Shown here piece after piece: positions 10,753 to 22,448 of a DNA stretch of 64,000 bases. Source of the DNA: Arachnopeziza araneosa (lineage: Eukaryota > Ascomycota > Leotiomycetes > Helotiales > Arachnopezizaceae); assembly GCA_003988855.1 (NCBI GenBank), contig QYAI01000150.1, forward strand, positions 144,375-208,374, written 5' to 3'. The notes beneath the pieces were generated by a model. It was given only the letters and a program-made list of their open reading frames with translations. It ran no database searches and had not been told where the DNA came from. The translations under genes were made by a program, and so were the position numbers. The stretch's first letter is position 1; each line of letters begins with the position of its first letter.

Positions 10753-12135
10753 CTTCTATTTAAATAGATACCCGTATTAGCAATAGCATTTTGAGTGGAA
10801 CAACGTGAGAAGGAAGGTAATTGGCGGTTATGAGAATTGACAAAATACACCAATAAATTTGCTTCCCTTAGGTACCTATAGAGGATATAATCAGAGAAGT
10901 TGAGAAAGTAGTAGAATAAAGATGGCGAATTTCTTATCAGGTCGCAGCGAAGTTATTGTGAAAAAATTGGAGGTATAGAATCAGCCTTATCTTGCTGTGA
11001 CTCATATATGATGATAAACTATTGGCTTGATAAGCGAGCATTTGGATATATTGTATCTAAGGCTCTCAGATCAGAGCAAATGGTGTTAGAAAGTGGATAC
11101 TTTCATCGAGTCTTAGGCCTTTATTGTAGTTCTTTGAAATTCGAGCGAATCTTATACATAATCTAGAGTATCTAGTGAAGAAACGTATAGGAAACTCTTC
11201 TGGAACCCCAGTACTACGCTTTAAGGGATTGTCAAATTCCTTACAATTGATCAACTTTTATGTGAGCACCCGAATCTGGTAGTCGTGAGACGGGCCGTGA
11301 TGTTTTGTTTGACAATTATTTAGAGGGGAGAACGTTAGAGAGAAGTCTGTCGAGGAGAGTATAGCTTACGAGGCAAAGTCATCTTGTTCTCAGAGGTATC
11401 TAAATTTTGAGGAATCTTTTTGATGTATTTTGAAGAAACTCAAGTTTTAAACATTAAAATGACTGTTTGATGTAGTTCAGATCCAAGGCGGAGGCTACAT
11501 GCTTTCGTGTGAAATATAGGATCGATAAGAAAGTGGTCGCAAATCACGTGTTGGAATATTCATGTGCTGACTTCAAGAAGCTCATTCTCTCTTGTTTGAA
11601 TACCAAATCGAGGAATTCCAGTGTTGTTTGTAGTCTTGCTTCGGTTCGCGACATGGCTAATCTCGGCATCGCCGAGTCACTTCAGCTTGGAACTCGAACT
11701 TATGAACGAGAATGAGCGGATTGTTTCAATGAGAAGTTCGAATAGATTCCACCTTAGTTTCGTGTTCATTGATGATTGCAGAGGTTTGAGATTGTGGAAC
11801 AGGAGAATAAGTCAGATGACTAAGACACTCAACCCCGCCCGTGACCATAAATACCTAGGTAAGTATCCACCCTCAGCTTCAATTCCCCCTTCTTCACTTT
11901 CAAATCAAAATAAGCCAAGAAGAGTCAAAGAACTATATCTAAGGGCTACGCTTACACCACACTAGTAATCGAACCCTTCTCTATCTCAGAAAAACTCTCA
12001 TACTCAGCTCTGAGGCTAGACCCACTCAAAATCCTCGTATCTGCACTTTGACATATCGACACCTCAACCCTTCAAAAAAGCTTCACGACACTTCCACCTC
12101 TCAACAATCAACATCCCCACTCTCATACCACCAAA
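10753..12135. other. Spacer, AT-rich, promoter at its right end
   Basis: No gene supported. Short frames at 11066-11254 and 11509-11965 look like chance. The last 200 bases are C/T-rich and poor in G on the plus strand (11990-12130), typical of a fungal promoter/leader for the DUF1304 gene. Confidence 0.4.
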
Positions 12136-12501
12136 ATGGCCATCCACAGCACCATCGCCACCTCCTTCATCTCCGTGCTCCATGTCTACATCTTCATCCT
12201 TGAAGCCTTCTTCTGGGCTACACCACGAGGCCAAAAAGCCTTCGGACTCACTCCCACCTTCGCGGCTCAAACTAAAGTCCTAGGTGCCAATCAAGGTCTT
12301 TACAACGGTTTCCTGGCAGTCGGTCTCGCTTGGGGACTGCTGCATCCGAATCAGGAGTTTGGCAGGGAGATTCAACTGTACTTCCTTGGCTGTGTCGCTG
12401 TGGCGGGTATAGTGGGAGCGATTACTAGTAAGAGTAGCAAGATTGCTATGGTTCAGACAGTGCCGGCTTCAATTGCGATTGCCATTCATTTCCTCCTATG
12501 A
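12136..12501 (+). CDS. DUF1304 family membrane protein
   Basis: Intronless, 121 aa, the usual length of the family (about 120 aa). Four hydrophobic helices are visible at about 5-30, 55-70, 80-97 and 103-121. Family-typical stretches include the HVYIFILEAFFW start, the Asn-Gln-Gly-x-Tyr-Asn loop (NQGLYNGFL, 53-61) and a C-terminal VQTVPASIAI. The family is shared by bacteria and fungi and has no established biochemical function. Codon use is strongly C-ending, unlike the surrounding decayed DNA, which supports a living, well-expressed gene. The ATG sits in CCAAAATGG, a good fungal context. Confidence 0.85.
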   Translation: MAIHSTIATSFISVLHVYIFILEAFFWATPRGQKAFGLTPTFAAQTKVLGANQGLYNGFLAVGLAWGLLHPNQEFGREIQLYFLGCVAVAGIVGAITSKSSKIAMVQTVPASIAIAIHFLL

Positions 12502-13155
12502 GAGAGTAGAAGCGGGCAAGCTGGAGTGGGTTCTACCTTGCTAGGATGGCTATTTTGAATGTAACTTGTTCATGAAGAGGTGATTGATTGGCAACTTGAC
12601 GGAATCGGAACGAAGAAGCAGCAGAGGGAACTATCGTAGACAAGAAGTGGGCTAAAGAAATACATTAATGAATTCACGATGTCTCCCCTCCTGCTGTCTC
12701 AATGCTAGAAGGAACACGTACTGTATGTAGTTCTTGGAAAATCAAAGATGATAATTGATTGAAATTGCCTTCAAGTTCATGTATCTTGCATTGATAAGTT
12801 TCATTGCTCAGTCTTATCACAACACTCAGACATCGTGCTGCATAACCGCTTAGGAGTTCGCCAGGGACGGCATAGAACTTTCGAAGTGTTTCAGAAACCA
12901 CTGTGTTGGAATCCACCATTAATTGAATTCATGTAGTCATTGAAAGAGATAAATTTCTGTGCTAAATGGCGCAGGCTGGTACATGATAAATAGGCTTGTG
13001 GTGGACATGACCCCGCTGCCGCTACTGCATATGGTGAGTTAGCTGTACAGCACTTACAAAATAAGCGATTCGTTGGGATTTCAAAACAAATCACCCATTC
13101 AGGTCTAAGTTGTAATTCTTGTTGCTGTAACCTCCGTCTCATACCTTGACTCATT
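12502..13155. other. Spacer
   Basis: No gene supported. Minus-strand frames at 12674-13154 have no recognisable domain and ordinary base composition. Confidence 0.35.
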
Positions 13156-13278
13156 ATGCCTTCCCTGAGCCGTCAAGTCCTCTGGAATGTCAAGGAGATT
13201 GCTCTCCAAGCCGGCTACTTCCCAAGCGCTGCACTCCCGTACTACCAGCAAGCCTACCTCTCTAAACCAGAATCCTAG
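13156..13278 (+). CDS. Possible small protein, 40 aa
   Basis: A 41-codon frame starting MPSLSRQVLW and ending KPES has strongly C-ending, coding-like codons. I recognise no family. A further plus-strand frame at 13296-13496, rich in Trp, Asn and Cys, follows after an intron-like GTAATT..GCAG stretch but is not in phase with it. Either a small gene or the decayed end of one. Confidence 0.2.
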   Translation: MPSLSRQVLWNVKEIALQAGYFPSAALPYYQQAYLSKPES

Positions 13279-13989
13279 AACTGTCGTGTTTGTAATTGAT
13301 ATGCTTCAATTGCAGCAACAATGATGGCTCCCCTAACTGGCCGAACTGGACTGATAATAATGGTGTCGAGCACTATACTTACCACGTCGCTGTTGATTGG
13401 CGTTGGGACAATTACCAGAAAACTTGTCTCGTCAATATATGTCCTGAATCTTGGTCTCATACATATGCCACATGGTTCAATACTCTCCAGATATAGAATG
13501 TGACTGGTGGGGGGTCGAGGACCGATCGAGTTGGTAGGATGGCAGTGAGAAAGAAGGAAGGACAATTTCAATCGGAGAAGAGTATTCTGAATTTGGTGAG
13601 GGTTATCTTGGATGCCAAAAAAGATTATATAATGCTATTTTACTTTGTTTCCTTGCGCAAATATACACAATCTGCAATTCACCTCAGCCAACCTGTTCTC
13701 ACTTTTCTCAGATGGGTACCTTAGTTTGCATTTTTACCAATAACTTTTTGAGCACTTATAGCAATTTCAGGTTTAGGACACAGTAATCGCAACAATATAA
13801 AAAGGGTTGGAGTGCTGTAGATGCGGCACGGGAACGTTGGTGGATATGTGTGGATCCCACAGCGTCCAGGATGTACTGCTACTGGCTATCAGCTTGTGAA
13901 ATAGCCGAGAACCTAGGTATAGGTACTTACGGTGCAGCAATTTTGAGTTTGGAGGTGGTTCTTGAGACATCAAAATAGGGGATTTACTT
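13279..13989. other. Spacer with one ambiguous open frame
   Basis: Apart from the Trp/Asn-rich plus-strand frame at 13296-13496 (no recognised family), nothing stands out. The right end runs into the hexanucleotide array. Confidence 0.3.
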
Positions 13990-14190
13990 TGAGAGCAAGA
14001 GAAAGAGCAAGCGCAAGCGCAAGAGCAAGCGCAAGAGCAAGAGCAAGAGCAAGAGCAAGAGCAAGAGCAAGAGCAAGAGCAAGAGCAAGAGCAAGAGCAA
14101 GAGCAAGAGCAAGAGCAAGAGCAAGAGCAAGAGCAAGAGCAAGAGCAAGAGCAAAGTAAGAGCAAGAGCAAAGTAAGAGCAAGATCAAGA
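13990..14190. repeat. (GAGCAA)n hexanucleotide array
   Basis: About 200 bases of GAGCAA repeats on the plus strand, with GCGCAA variants at the left end and AAGTAA interruptions at the right. It creates long artificial open frames of Arg-Ala, Ala-Leu or Ser-Cys dipeptides on both strands. These should not be annotated as proteins. Confidence 0.95.
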
Positions 14191-14377
14191 TACGAAACGG
14201 ATTTGATTCAGGTCTTAGGTACTCAGATGCATAAGGCAGAACATCTGTGTTGCAAACCCAGATAGAAGCCTTTAGTACATGAGCTTTTGAAAATAACTGG
14301 GCCGCCAAATCACCACAGCATGACTGCCTCACTTATCTGTTCGCGATTTTCCTTCCCCAAGCCGAAAGCATCTGCGT

Positions 14378-14803
14378 CTACGGCTTCTTTGGCTCGATGG
14401 CCGTCGCAGTCTCCGCATTCGGGTCCAAGTATTCCAAGCTCGATTTTCGATGCTCATGAGACGGAGTAACCTTACTCTCCTGCAGCTTATAAGATTCGAT
14501 AGCGTGAAATGGTTGATTTGTGGTTCTGTCCTGTGCCCAGCGATCTAGCATTGTAGGCGACGCGCTTGCCTTGCTCTGCGGATTCTCCAACATTTTGAGA
14601 GCTGAGTTGGTCCTGCATCGATCTACTTTTTGGTATGTAGATTGAGGAGGATTCTTTTGGTCTGGAATAGTTTCTCGCTATAGAAACTTGTTATTAGGTG
14701 TTGGCGTTGAAGAAGTGGGGAAATACCAACATACCATCTCTATTTGGGCCTCTGTTTTAGAGCCAATCTTGGAAGGACTATCTTGGAACGATTTCCCCAT
14801 CAT
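14378..14803 (-). CDS. Small orphan protein, two exons, 122 aa
   Basis: Exon 1 is 14735-14803 (23 codons, starting MMGKSFQDSPS), with a GTATGT donor. The intron (14678-14734, 57 nt) has a CTAAT branch site and ends CTATAG, and exon 2 (14378-14677) continues in phase to a TAG. The product is hydrophilic, rich in Ser, Lys, Glu and Pro, with no membrane segment, signal peptide or recognised domain, and probably largely disordered. A TATATAA motif lies about 20 bases upstream of the start. The case rests on the clean splice signals and phase; there is no family support. Confidence 0.45.
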
Positions 14804-17059
14804 ATGTAGTCAATATTTGTGTATATAATAGGCACCAGGTCGGATGGTTGAAAGTCTATCCAACTCAATACAACGAAAGAGGAAAAGGATCGTTTGGTAA
14901 TTGTATTGTGCAAATATTTGGTTTCGGATAACTTGGAAAGAGATATGCCTCCAGGTCGTATGTATTGGACGCGGGCTTCACGATTTTAATGGGGGTTGCC
15001 ATTTAATATATTCGTGAAGACGTAAACAAACTCCAACACTTGGCTAGATTTTGTCAAGTCCACCAAAGGACTTCAGGAACAATTGTTCATCCAGAAGTTT
15101 CCTAGAGCCTTCTGCATAGGAGACAGCTGCATAGCCGACCCGGTCACAAATGCACCCGGCTTCCCGTGTCTCAACCGACCAATGCGAAAACATGGGCGGG
15201 AGGATTGTGATTATGCACATTCGTAACAGTCAATTCACAAACCGCAAGACGATATATTAATCTGAAATTGGAATTGGAACTGTGAATCTGTCTGTGTTTC
15301 TAAAATTAGATATCAAGTTACGGTCATGCTAAAGTTATTGAAAACTGGCGAAGTACAGTTCTGGAAAGCCTGACTCGTGCTTTGACGCCAGAATTCGGGC
15401 CCAGGAGATTTAGATGGCATCCAAACCAAAATCTCCTACCTCCGCATGGATCTCGGCAGGATCAGACCATATTCATTCTGAGGCCCCATCTGCTCTCTCA
15501 ACCGATTGTGAAAAGGTCTTCTGTCGATCACTTGCAGCAGAGAGACACATGTTCTAGCATATTCTAATGATGGCTAAATGACTGGGGTGCTTTTGTTAAA
15601 TTCGCCAATCAAACATATGTTTCGGTGTGAATCCCCGAAACTTACTGTATTGGTCTACTTTGGCGCAAGCTGGCGGGACAAACCCCGGCCAATCCTGCTC
15701 TGTCTTTCTCATACCAATCAGTCAGCCTCACAAGTTCCACCATTGTGGCGCCGCTAGGTGAGGCCTTAGTTTCGTGTGACGGGCTCTGCAGGGAAGTTTG
15801 TAAGAAACTTTGCTCGTTGCCAGGGATCTTTGCTGTTTTACGGCCCACCCAATGTAACCTAAGTCGTTCTTAGATGGTTCGTGTTTACGAATTACGAAGG
15901 CTTACCTCATGTCAATTATACCTTTTTGAGTACCTCTTTGTCTATTACCACAAATTTCCTATCGTGGGTGAAGCCTTATCTCTTCATGGCCCACGATGAA
16001 CTCGCAATCTCCTCTTCCCGCTCCTGAGCCAGCATGGCTCAACGTATTCAATGTCTTCGGATTTCGTCTCTCTTTAAATACTTTTCAAGTACACCACCCG
16101 CATCAGCAATACTGGAATGCAATCCATGCCATAGTGTCGTTCATCCCCTTTTATGCATTTCCAATTCGATCTATTGAAAATTCGCCTGCCGCGCTCTTTC
16201 ACCTTTCTCGTGGAGCGCTTTTCTCGTTACTGGAACACTCTCCATATCCCTAGGTGGTGGCCCTAGTATCTCTTCTTCGCATGTGCAAGGCCAGTCTGCT
16301 GAAACTCCCAACGTGATCGGCGCTGGGAAGCCTGGCATCCCTTCTGGACCACTTCCCTAGAACAGACGTCTGTACAGTTCAAGCAGCAAAAAGTGGCCAG
16401 TCGGATCGGAAATCCATCGACCATCAATCAAGAGGCTGTATATGGATTAAAATATTTCGCTCAAGGATACCAGACAGATCATGAAGGATAGGATTGGTTG
16501 TGATGCTTCTTCAGTGCTGCAAGTTAAGGCTCATGGATCTTGGGACTGCTAACATAAGATTAGAAGGAAACAGTATACCGCAAAAATAAAGGAATGGGGT
16601 TGGGTCACGAATATTCCGACTTGAAGGGCCGATTGGATGCTTCGGAAGGCAGATGGGAGGAAAACATAATATGGGAAGGATACAACATTCTACTTCGGAG
16701 ATCGTGAAAAAACGGTCGATCGAATTCAAAGAGGTGCTAGGAGAGCCAAGACTCCACATATTCAGGCTGTTGATGGTGGTATGTCCGCTGACACAAGTAG
16801 GTTGGCCTCCCGACATCTTGATAGACTTGCCTACGCCATCTGATATCACATACCCAACACCTCACGTTGCTGAACACCTGGGTCAGATTGTCGTGCAACC
16901 TTCCCTTCCACCTGCCACATGGGAAGCTGCCTCGTCTCATCACAAATCTCGCAAACCTTACAACTGGTCTGGAATGGCCACACAAGATTGAATATAGACA
17001 TCATGTCTCAAGAAGCTCGAGGTTGGAGCATACAAACAAAATAGAAGATGCCGAGCCTA
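14804..17059. other. Long spacer with possible coding relics
   Basis: No intact gene. On the plus strand, 15996-16253 and then fragments up to about 16470 (for example a coherent frame with KQQKVASRIGNPST ending at about 16468) read like protein but change frame and hit stops, suggesting an old decayed gene of unknown family. Other frames at 16511-17060 look like chance. Confidence 0.3.
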
Positions 17060-17790
17060 CCACCTAGGTAAGTAGATTACGCCAAGCACTCGCTGGCCTC
17101 GAGATCCTACTGACAACGACCTATGAAGATACAAATAAAGTAGCCAACTGGTTGGTTGGCTTTTGTGCTCAAAACAACCGCATGAGGGATGCTGAGGTGG
17201 TTCTAAGTCGAATGATAGACGCGCACAAGGGACAGTTGGGGATTCAAAACAAGAAAACTTTAGCACTTCCAGCACATATTGTAGATTTATTTCATCAGTG
17301 GGCTCGTGAAGAAGACGCCGTTAATCTTCTGAGTAGGTAGAGTGGCTGAAAATGATCAAGGTTTTATCCAAGGCGTAACCTCCACTTCTGCGAAGCCAGG
17401 AGAGTTGATTGTAGAGGGCATATATCTGCGCTATCTTTCGAACAGAAATAAATTCTCAACCTGTGCACCTACAAATGATTCGAGTTTGACTCGATTCAAA
17501 GTGATAGAACAAAGATCAACTAGTCAATTGGCTGAGCCAAATGATTGGTCTCTGTGGGCGGCACTGGGCATGAAAATGCGGAAGAAGTCTGCTCGGCTTG
17601 GTCAAGAGGGGCAAGAGATATCCTGACAAGATGGCTATTCAGATTCTGGAAATCAATAACCTTTTGGTAGAGCTCTACTCAATACTGAAGCCCCCAGGGA
17701 AGATATTAAAAGTTTCATGGAGGCAATGAATGCATCCTCGTCCAATAAACTCGGATTGTCAGAAGACAGTAACACTATTATGCACAGTGA
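17060..17790 (+). pseudogene. Decayed TPR-type protein fragment
   Basis: The plus strand reads DAEVVLSRMIDAHKGQLG, then ALPAHIVDLFHQW and EEDAVNLLSR, which resembles the helix-turn-helix spacing of fungal tetratricopeptide proteins. It stops at 17338. A second frame (17342-17626) and a third (to about 17794, with APREDIKSFMEAMNASSS) appear to carry on the same protein after frame changes. No start codon or complete repeat set is present. Family assignment is tentative. Confidence 0.35.
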
Positions 17791-18929
17791 TTGAATTGAC
17801 TGCTTTGCATGTGAATAATGAGTGATTTGTACCCGCAATCTTACGTTTGAAGAAATTCAGTCTCAATTCTTTGAAGAATTTGGTGTTGACGGTCATCCCA
17901 CCATCAGCGTTGGTATTGTTTATCAAACACAGATGAGGTGGCCTGCCGCATAACCTCGATTTGAGCGCTTGCTACTGCTATTACTGCCAACGACCTCTAA
18001 AGTAGTATAACGCGATGAGTTGAAGAAGTTTTGGAGAATCGATACTATGGGAATGGTCCCTTAATATCAAAAGATTACTTCGGAAGGGGGAAAATGCGGG
18101 TCTCATTTGTTAGGCTAGCAATTAAGCTGCTCTAACACTAACAGCCTGTTGAAGACACTGATCTTCTCTAATACTGGCATATAGATCCTCCGTATATTTT
18201 GGTATTCTGAGCTCAGCTTAAATAGCTTATTTATGCACCGCATTGAACCATCTTTATATTTGCAAACTGATCACATTTTGGCTTGCATAGCACACATTAC
18301 ACTGCATATCCTGGCCGCGTGTTCCAATGCTTCGAGCCTATCAAACAGAATTTACAAAAAGAAAAACCAAGCAAGTGGTCGCCAACCCTCACTTCAGAAT
18401 GTCCCACCAGATGTGAATCAACTTCATCGACTTTCACAGCTCAGCTTTCCTCACAATAATATCAAGTCATTCAACTTTCATGGTACAAAAGTCTTAATTC
18501 TTATTAACTGCTAGATTCGCAGTCTTGAATTAGTGTCGCGAATCGAGTGTCGCAAATTGAGCCTCTACAGTATATGTCCTTCTGTAAGTTATCACTCGAC
18601 GCTGATGATATCAAAAGCTGACCATTTAACCTTAAAACTAGTATAGCATTTACGAAATGAACTTTCTCAATACCCCATCGAGTTTCAATCCAATTCTCAA
18701 CCCTTTCCCCTCCTTCGACCTGCCAGAGGAACTATCCACAGCAATTTTGAGAGCCTTAAATGCGAATTGAGTACGTACGAAGCACGATATAATACGAGAG
18801 GCGAGCGTCTCACCTACAATTTAATGTGCGCAGCACCACTGAGGAAGATAAAACCAGAGATCTTGACTCTGGATTTATGGTGATGAGGTTTCACAACGAA
18901 AAACAGCCCTGAAACAGATTTTTTGGGGG
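17791..18929. other. Spacer
   Basis: No gene supported. A 37-codon frame at 18657-18770 has coding-like composition but no recognised family. It may belong to the decayed ATPase that follows. Confidence 0.3.
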
Positions 18930-20405
18930 AAGTCGGGTCACCAATGCCAAAGTAGCACTGCGAAGTGTTATTAGCAGCTATCCTGTTGTCAAAATCCATC
19001 CCATTACGGTCCGTCTCATCGATACTCCGAAATATATCTTTCATCATCGAGAGGAACTTGAAGTATACAAGACACTCAACAATAGCGAAGCATCCAACCA
19101 CATACATACATTTTCTCCTCGAATAGATCAATCGGAGTTATAAACCCCAGACCATCGATTGACGCAACTTTATGGAGTCTTCTCTTATTCCTCCTGATCT
19201 TTGTTTTGAGGATCTGCGGATGGCATTTCGTCCCAGCGCCCTACTTTACACCCCGATTTGAAGGCGGCATAGAACATTTCAACCAATGCAGTTGACAAGC
19301 TTTGTGTACCCTGATCTACATTGGGAGAAGAGTAAATGGTTGTCAAGTTGAAGTATATCACATATGATGGGGAAGACTTTGGTTTTGTTCGTCCCAAGAT
19401 CCGTATGACGGCTATTTGCCTCGTGCCCCTCTGTTGGCTCAATGTATATCCTCTTGAATATCATGCTGGAAATCCTGTCATCAGCATGCATTCTTTAGAC
19501 CGCGGCCAGAAGTCTGCCCATCTGCAAGGAACACATCACCAAAGCTATCACGGACTTGCTGTCACAACACTCTTTTCACGTTCGCCGATGCCTTGCGATA
19601 CTCCTCTGCAGTTCACAGTGGTAAGTACCTAAGTTCGGAATATTCTTACCAGTGCTGATAATGTTCAGATCAATAGTCGTATTACGATTGATACCAAAAT
19701 GTGCGGCTTGATGACCCATCAAGCAAGATCTACCTCAATTCGATCATGGCCCAAGCAGCTGCTCAAAACAAAATCCAACCATCTTTTTCGAACGAAGACT
19801 CCATGATATGCGACTGTACATCCCTGGTTTTTGTTTCAGAAACAACGAGTGGTACATGTTTGATATGGAATTGGTTGGGAATATCAACTTTCACACGAAT
19901 GCATTCGAAGCATTATTCCTCTCTCCGGAGTAGAAAAACATGATCTATTCCCAACACAACAAAATTAAAAAACACTTTTCGTTGTCGCAGGTCAAATCCG
20001 ACATTCAAAAACTTCCGATTGTCGCATGTCAAGTTCGACATTCAAAACAACTCCGAAGAGAAAGTCCTCCAACCCGGTTAAATAACCAGAGAAGACTCGA
20101 TCAGGGTCCTTGGTCAAGATACACGCAGATGATGGGGTGCAGTTTGATGATGTTATCAAAGTTAAAGGGGAGGGTATGGTTCTTTTACTGCGTGGAGTAC
20201 TTGGTGGTACTGGCGTAGGCAAAACATTAATGGCAGGCATGTACGACCTCTTCTCAGTTGAATTATATCTGATTATAAATCAGAAATTGTCACTGACTAC
20301 ACCACACATCCCTTGTACACCTCAAGTAGTGGGGAACTTGGCGTTGATGTAGGGTAAGTGGAGAAGAATTTGACGAAAGCACTTCGTCTGGTCTGTAGCT
20401 GGAAA
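18930..20405 (+). pseudogene. Decayed AAA ATPase of the same family as the intact gene at 35.4 kb
   Basis: Fragments in changing plus-strand frames follow the order of that family: a segment near 18958-19090 with VISSYPVVKI and IFHHREELEVYK; FEDLRMAFRPSALLYTP near 19210; a segment near 19336-19560 with YITYDGEDFGF, LNVYPLEYHA and HLQGTHHQSYHGLAV; then the ATPase part, with FDDVIKVKGEGMVLLLRG and a Walker A remnant GGTGVGKT near 20110-20230, PLYTSSSGELG near 20310, and VEKNLTKALRL near 20360. Many stops and frame changes separate them, and the Walker A loop carries extra residues. The relic ends before Walker B. Compare the intact copy's DDVIQGKGKGLVAVLHGPPG, SAGELGTD and YPLKYHKNEAKLR. Confidence 0.65.
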
Positions 20406-20646
20406 ACAATTGTCACTACCAGTCTGATTAGGGATTTCTCTCACACTCTTGCCACAAGCATACTTCTCCTATCCAGCCCTAACTCAAATTGATCTCTTAG
20501 AATTCATGCTAGTGAAGTCTTCGCACTTTAGAATCAAGATTCGAAGCTGTTCATATCTCTATATAATTATTCTTGTCCTGCAACCCGCACGAAAGTACTA
20601 GTTCGAAGATGGCTCTTGGCAGGTATGGTAGTGGGGAGAATCCGGC

Positions 20647-21582
20647 TTAGGTAGTCGAGTTTCCAAGGCATCCAGGCCGACTTGAAGCAATTGAGATATC
20701 ATCGAACCAGAACGTATTGGCGTCTCCGCCATATGCTTCCCATCCGAAATAGACTCCCGTAACTTGTGGCTTGTAAGACTTGCCCTGCCATATAGAAGCG
20801 TGGGTATTGGTTACTCCCGCTTTGATAGTCAAGCCGGGTATCACTTTGCTATCTAACCACGTCTCGATAGTACCGTCAGAGCTCACGTGATATTCGAAAC
20901 ACTGCCAAGAGCCGGTTGGAAGGGGAGCAGAGGTAGCAATACCTTATGAATAAGTAAATAATATTCAAAGTTGCTAAGAGATGGGCTGGTAATACCTTGC
21001 GTTGAGAGGTCCGGAAGAACAGCATCGTCTGATTCGCGGTTGTACGTCAGGACTTGGTCCTGACCACCAATGCGGAGATGCTTGTTTGAGCCCTGGGCGG
21101 AATCAGGCATAATTATAAATGAGATGTGGTTCTGAGTGAGTGCCTTCAAGGCTTTCCTGTTGAGTTAAAGAACATCAGTTTTAAGTCTATATCATGTATC
21201 CTAGCGCATTATATACTTTTGAAGTCAAGTTAAAAGGTGCTAATATAAAACTTACAGGTAGACCCTGACGTAAACGTCGCTGCTAGGAATATTTGTGGTG
21301 CCGAAGAAAACGTGACCACAATAGCCTCCAGCACCAGCTGTAACCTTCATAGAATGAGTACCGCTGTTCGCGGTCGAGTTGTCAAGGTTGACCGTGCCTG
21401 TCCGTCTCGAGTCAGATATACCATTGTCACTTCAATGTCAAGCTAGGCTTACCGCCCTGACTACAGCCGCCTGTGTAAATAGGCCATTCTGTCTGATTCC
21501 ACCCATTCTCGAAGCCTTCAGTAATTTGACCCAAAGAAATGGGAAGAAGGGCAAAGATGAGAAGCGTGGCTTTGGAAAACAT
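20647..21582 (-). CDS. Secreted Cip1-like polysaccharide lyase-type protein
   Basis: Four exons: 21453-21582, 21256-21397, 20996-21156 and 20647-20942. Phases join exactly to give 242 aa. The N-terminus (MFSKATLLIFALLPISLGQ) is a clear signal peptide. The mature protein shows the Cip1 hallmarks: FENGWNQTEWPIYTGGCSQGG, an AGAGGYCGHVFFGTT stretch with VYVRVYL after it, a central beta-rich part with FIIMPDSAQGSNKHLRIGGQ, then WQCFEYHVSSDG and a C-terminal GWEAYGG..FWFDDI. Cip1 was first found as a cellulose-induced secreted protein of Trichoderma, and relatives cleave glucuronan-like polymers. No cellulose-binding module is attached here. It likely acts outside the cell in plant or algal polysaccharide degradation. 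The start at 21582 is chosen because it begins the signal peptide; an upstream in-frame extension lacks one. An intact gene among relics. Confidence 0.85.
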
Positions 21583-22448
21583 TGCTGCGCTGCGTTGCCG
21601 CCGGTAGTGGGCTGCAAAATGAGCGCCATCAGAAGTTGGTACGGGCAAGTTATTTATCTCTAAAATTTATCCCCCCGCGTTTTTTTTGGTTCCTAGTGCC
21701 GGAATCGTGTCCGCTGGTTAATTCGCCCCAGTCCGGGATAATCTGTATAATTTGTGCCCAGGCCGGCTAATTCTTCGCCACATTTCGCTATAAACGACCA
21801 CCACAAATCCCAGACTAATGAATACCCCTGAAAGGTGGCCAAACTCGACGCTTGTACATGAGGTGGGCCCTAGTCAGATTAGAGATGCCGTTAAGCTGGG
21901 TACGAAAAGCTGTATATATAGTTTAACTTAGACTAAGACTAAGTTGTATTCCAACTATTAACATTTCAGAATATTCATTTCACCAGTTAAGCTTGCAATT
22001 TAACTGCCACTGAGACATGCCTTAAGAATTTCCATTTGTGTTCTTGCAACAGAGAACTGAAGAATAAATCATCAAAAGACGACTGGCCAATAAACAATAC
22101 ACAAGTTATGCAGAATCAATTCCTGTGGGAATAGTTAGCAGAATCATTTCCAAGGCGTTTGAAAAGAGCCTCCAACGGCGGTGTTAAGTTGGCCTTCGGA
22201 TTAAAGCGCTTAGCTAGAGAGGAAAATCACTTAAATCTTAATACGGTTTTGTGAATAAGGAATAATATTAGTTGAAGTAGACACGATCTTGTAAGTCTTT
22301 TCTTCTTTTACGAAGTTGTGGTTAATCTTGAACCAGAGTCGCGAATTTCTTCTTCAAATCACGCATATCAGATGACAGACCCACCGTTGATTAACATCAA
22401 CGAAAACATGTCATTGAAAGCCATTTCATTTGATATTGACAATCAAAG
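21583..22448. other. Spacer
   Basis: Promoter side of the secreted lyase gene, then AT-rich sequence. No gene or repeat recognised. Confidence 0.4.

Noticed and set aside
13773..14332. Long open frames on both strands (poly Ser-Cys, Ala-Leu, Arg-Ala)
   Set aside because: Produced entirely by the hexanucleotide array; dipeptide monotony, no domain.
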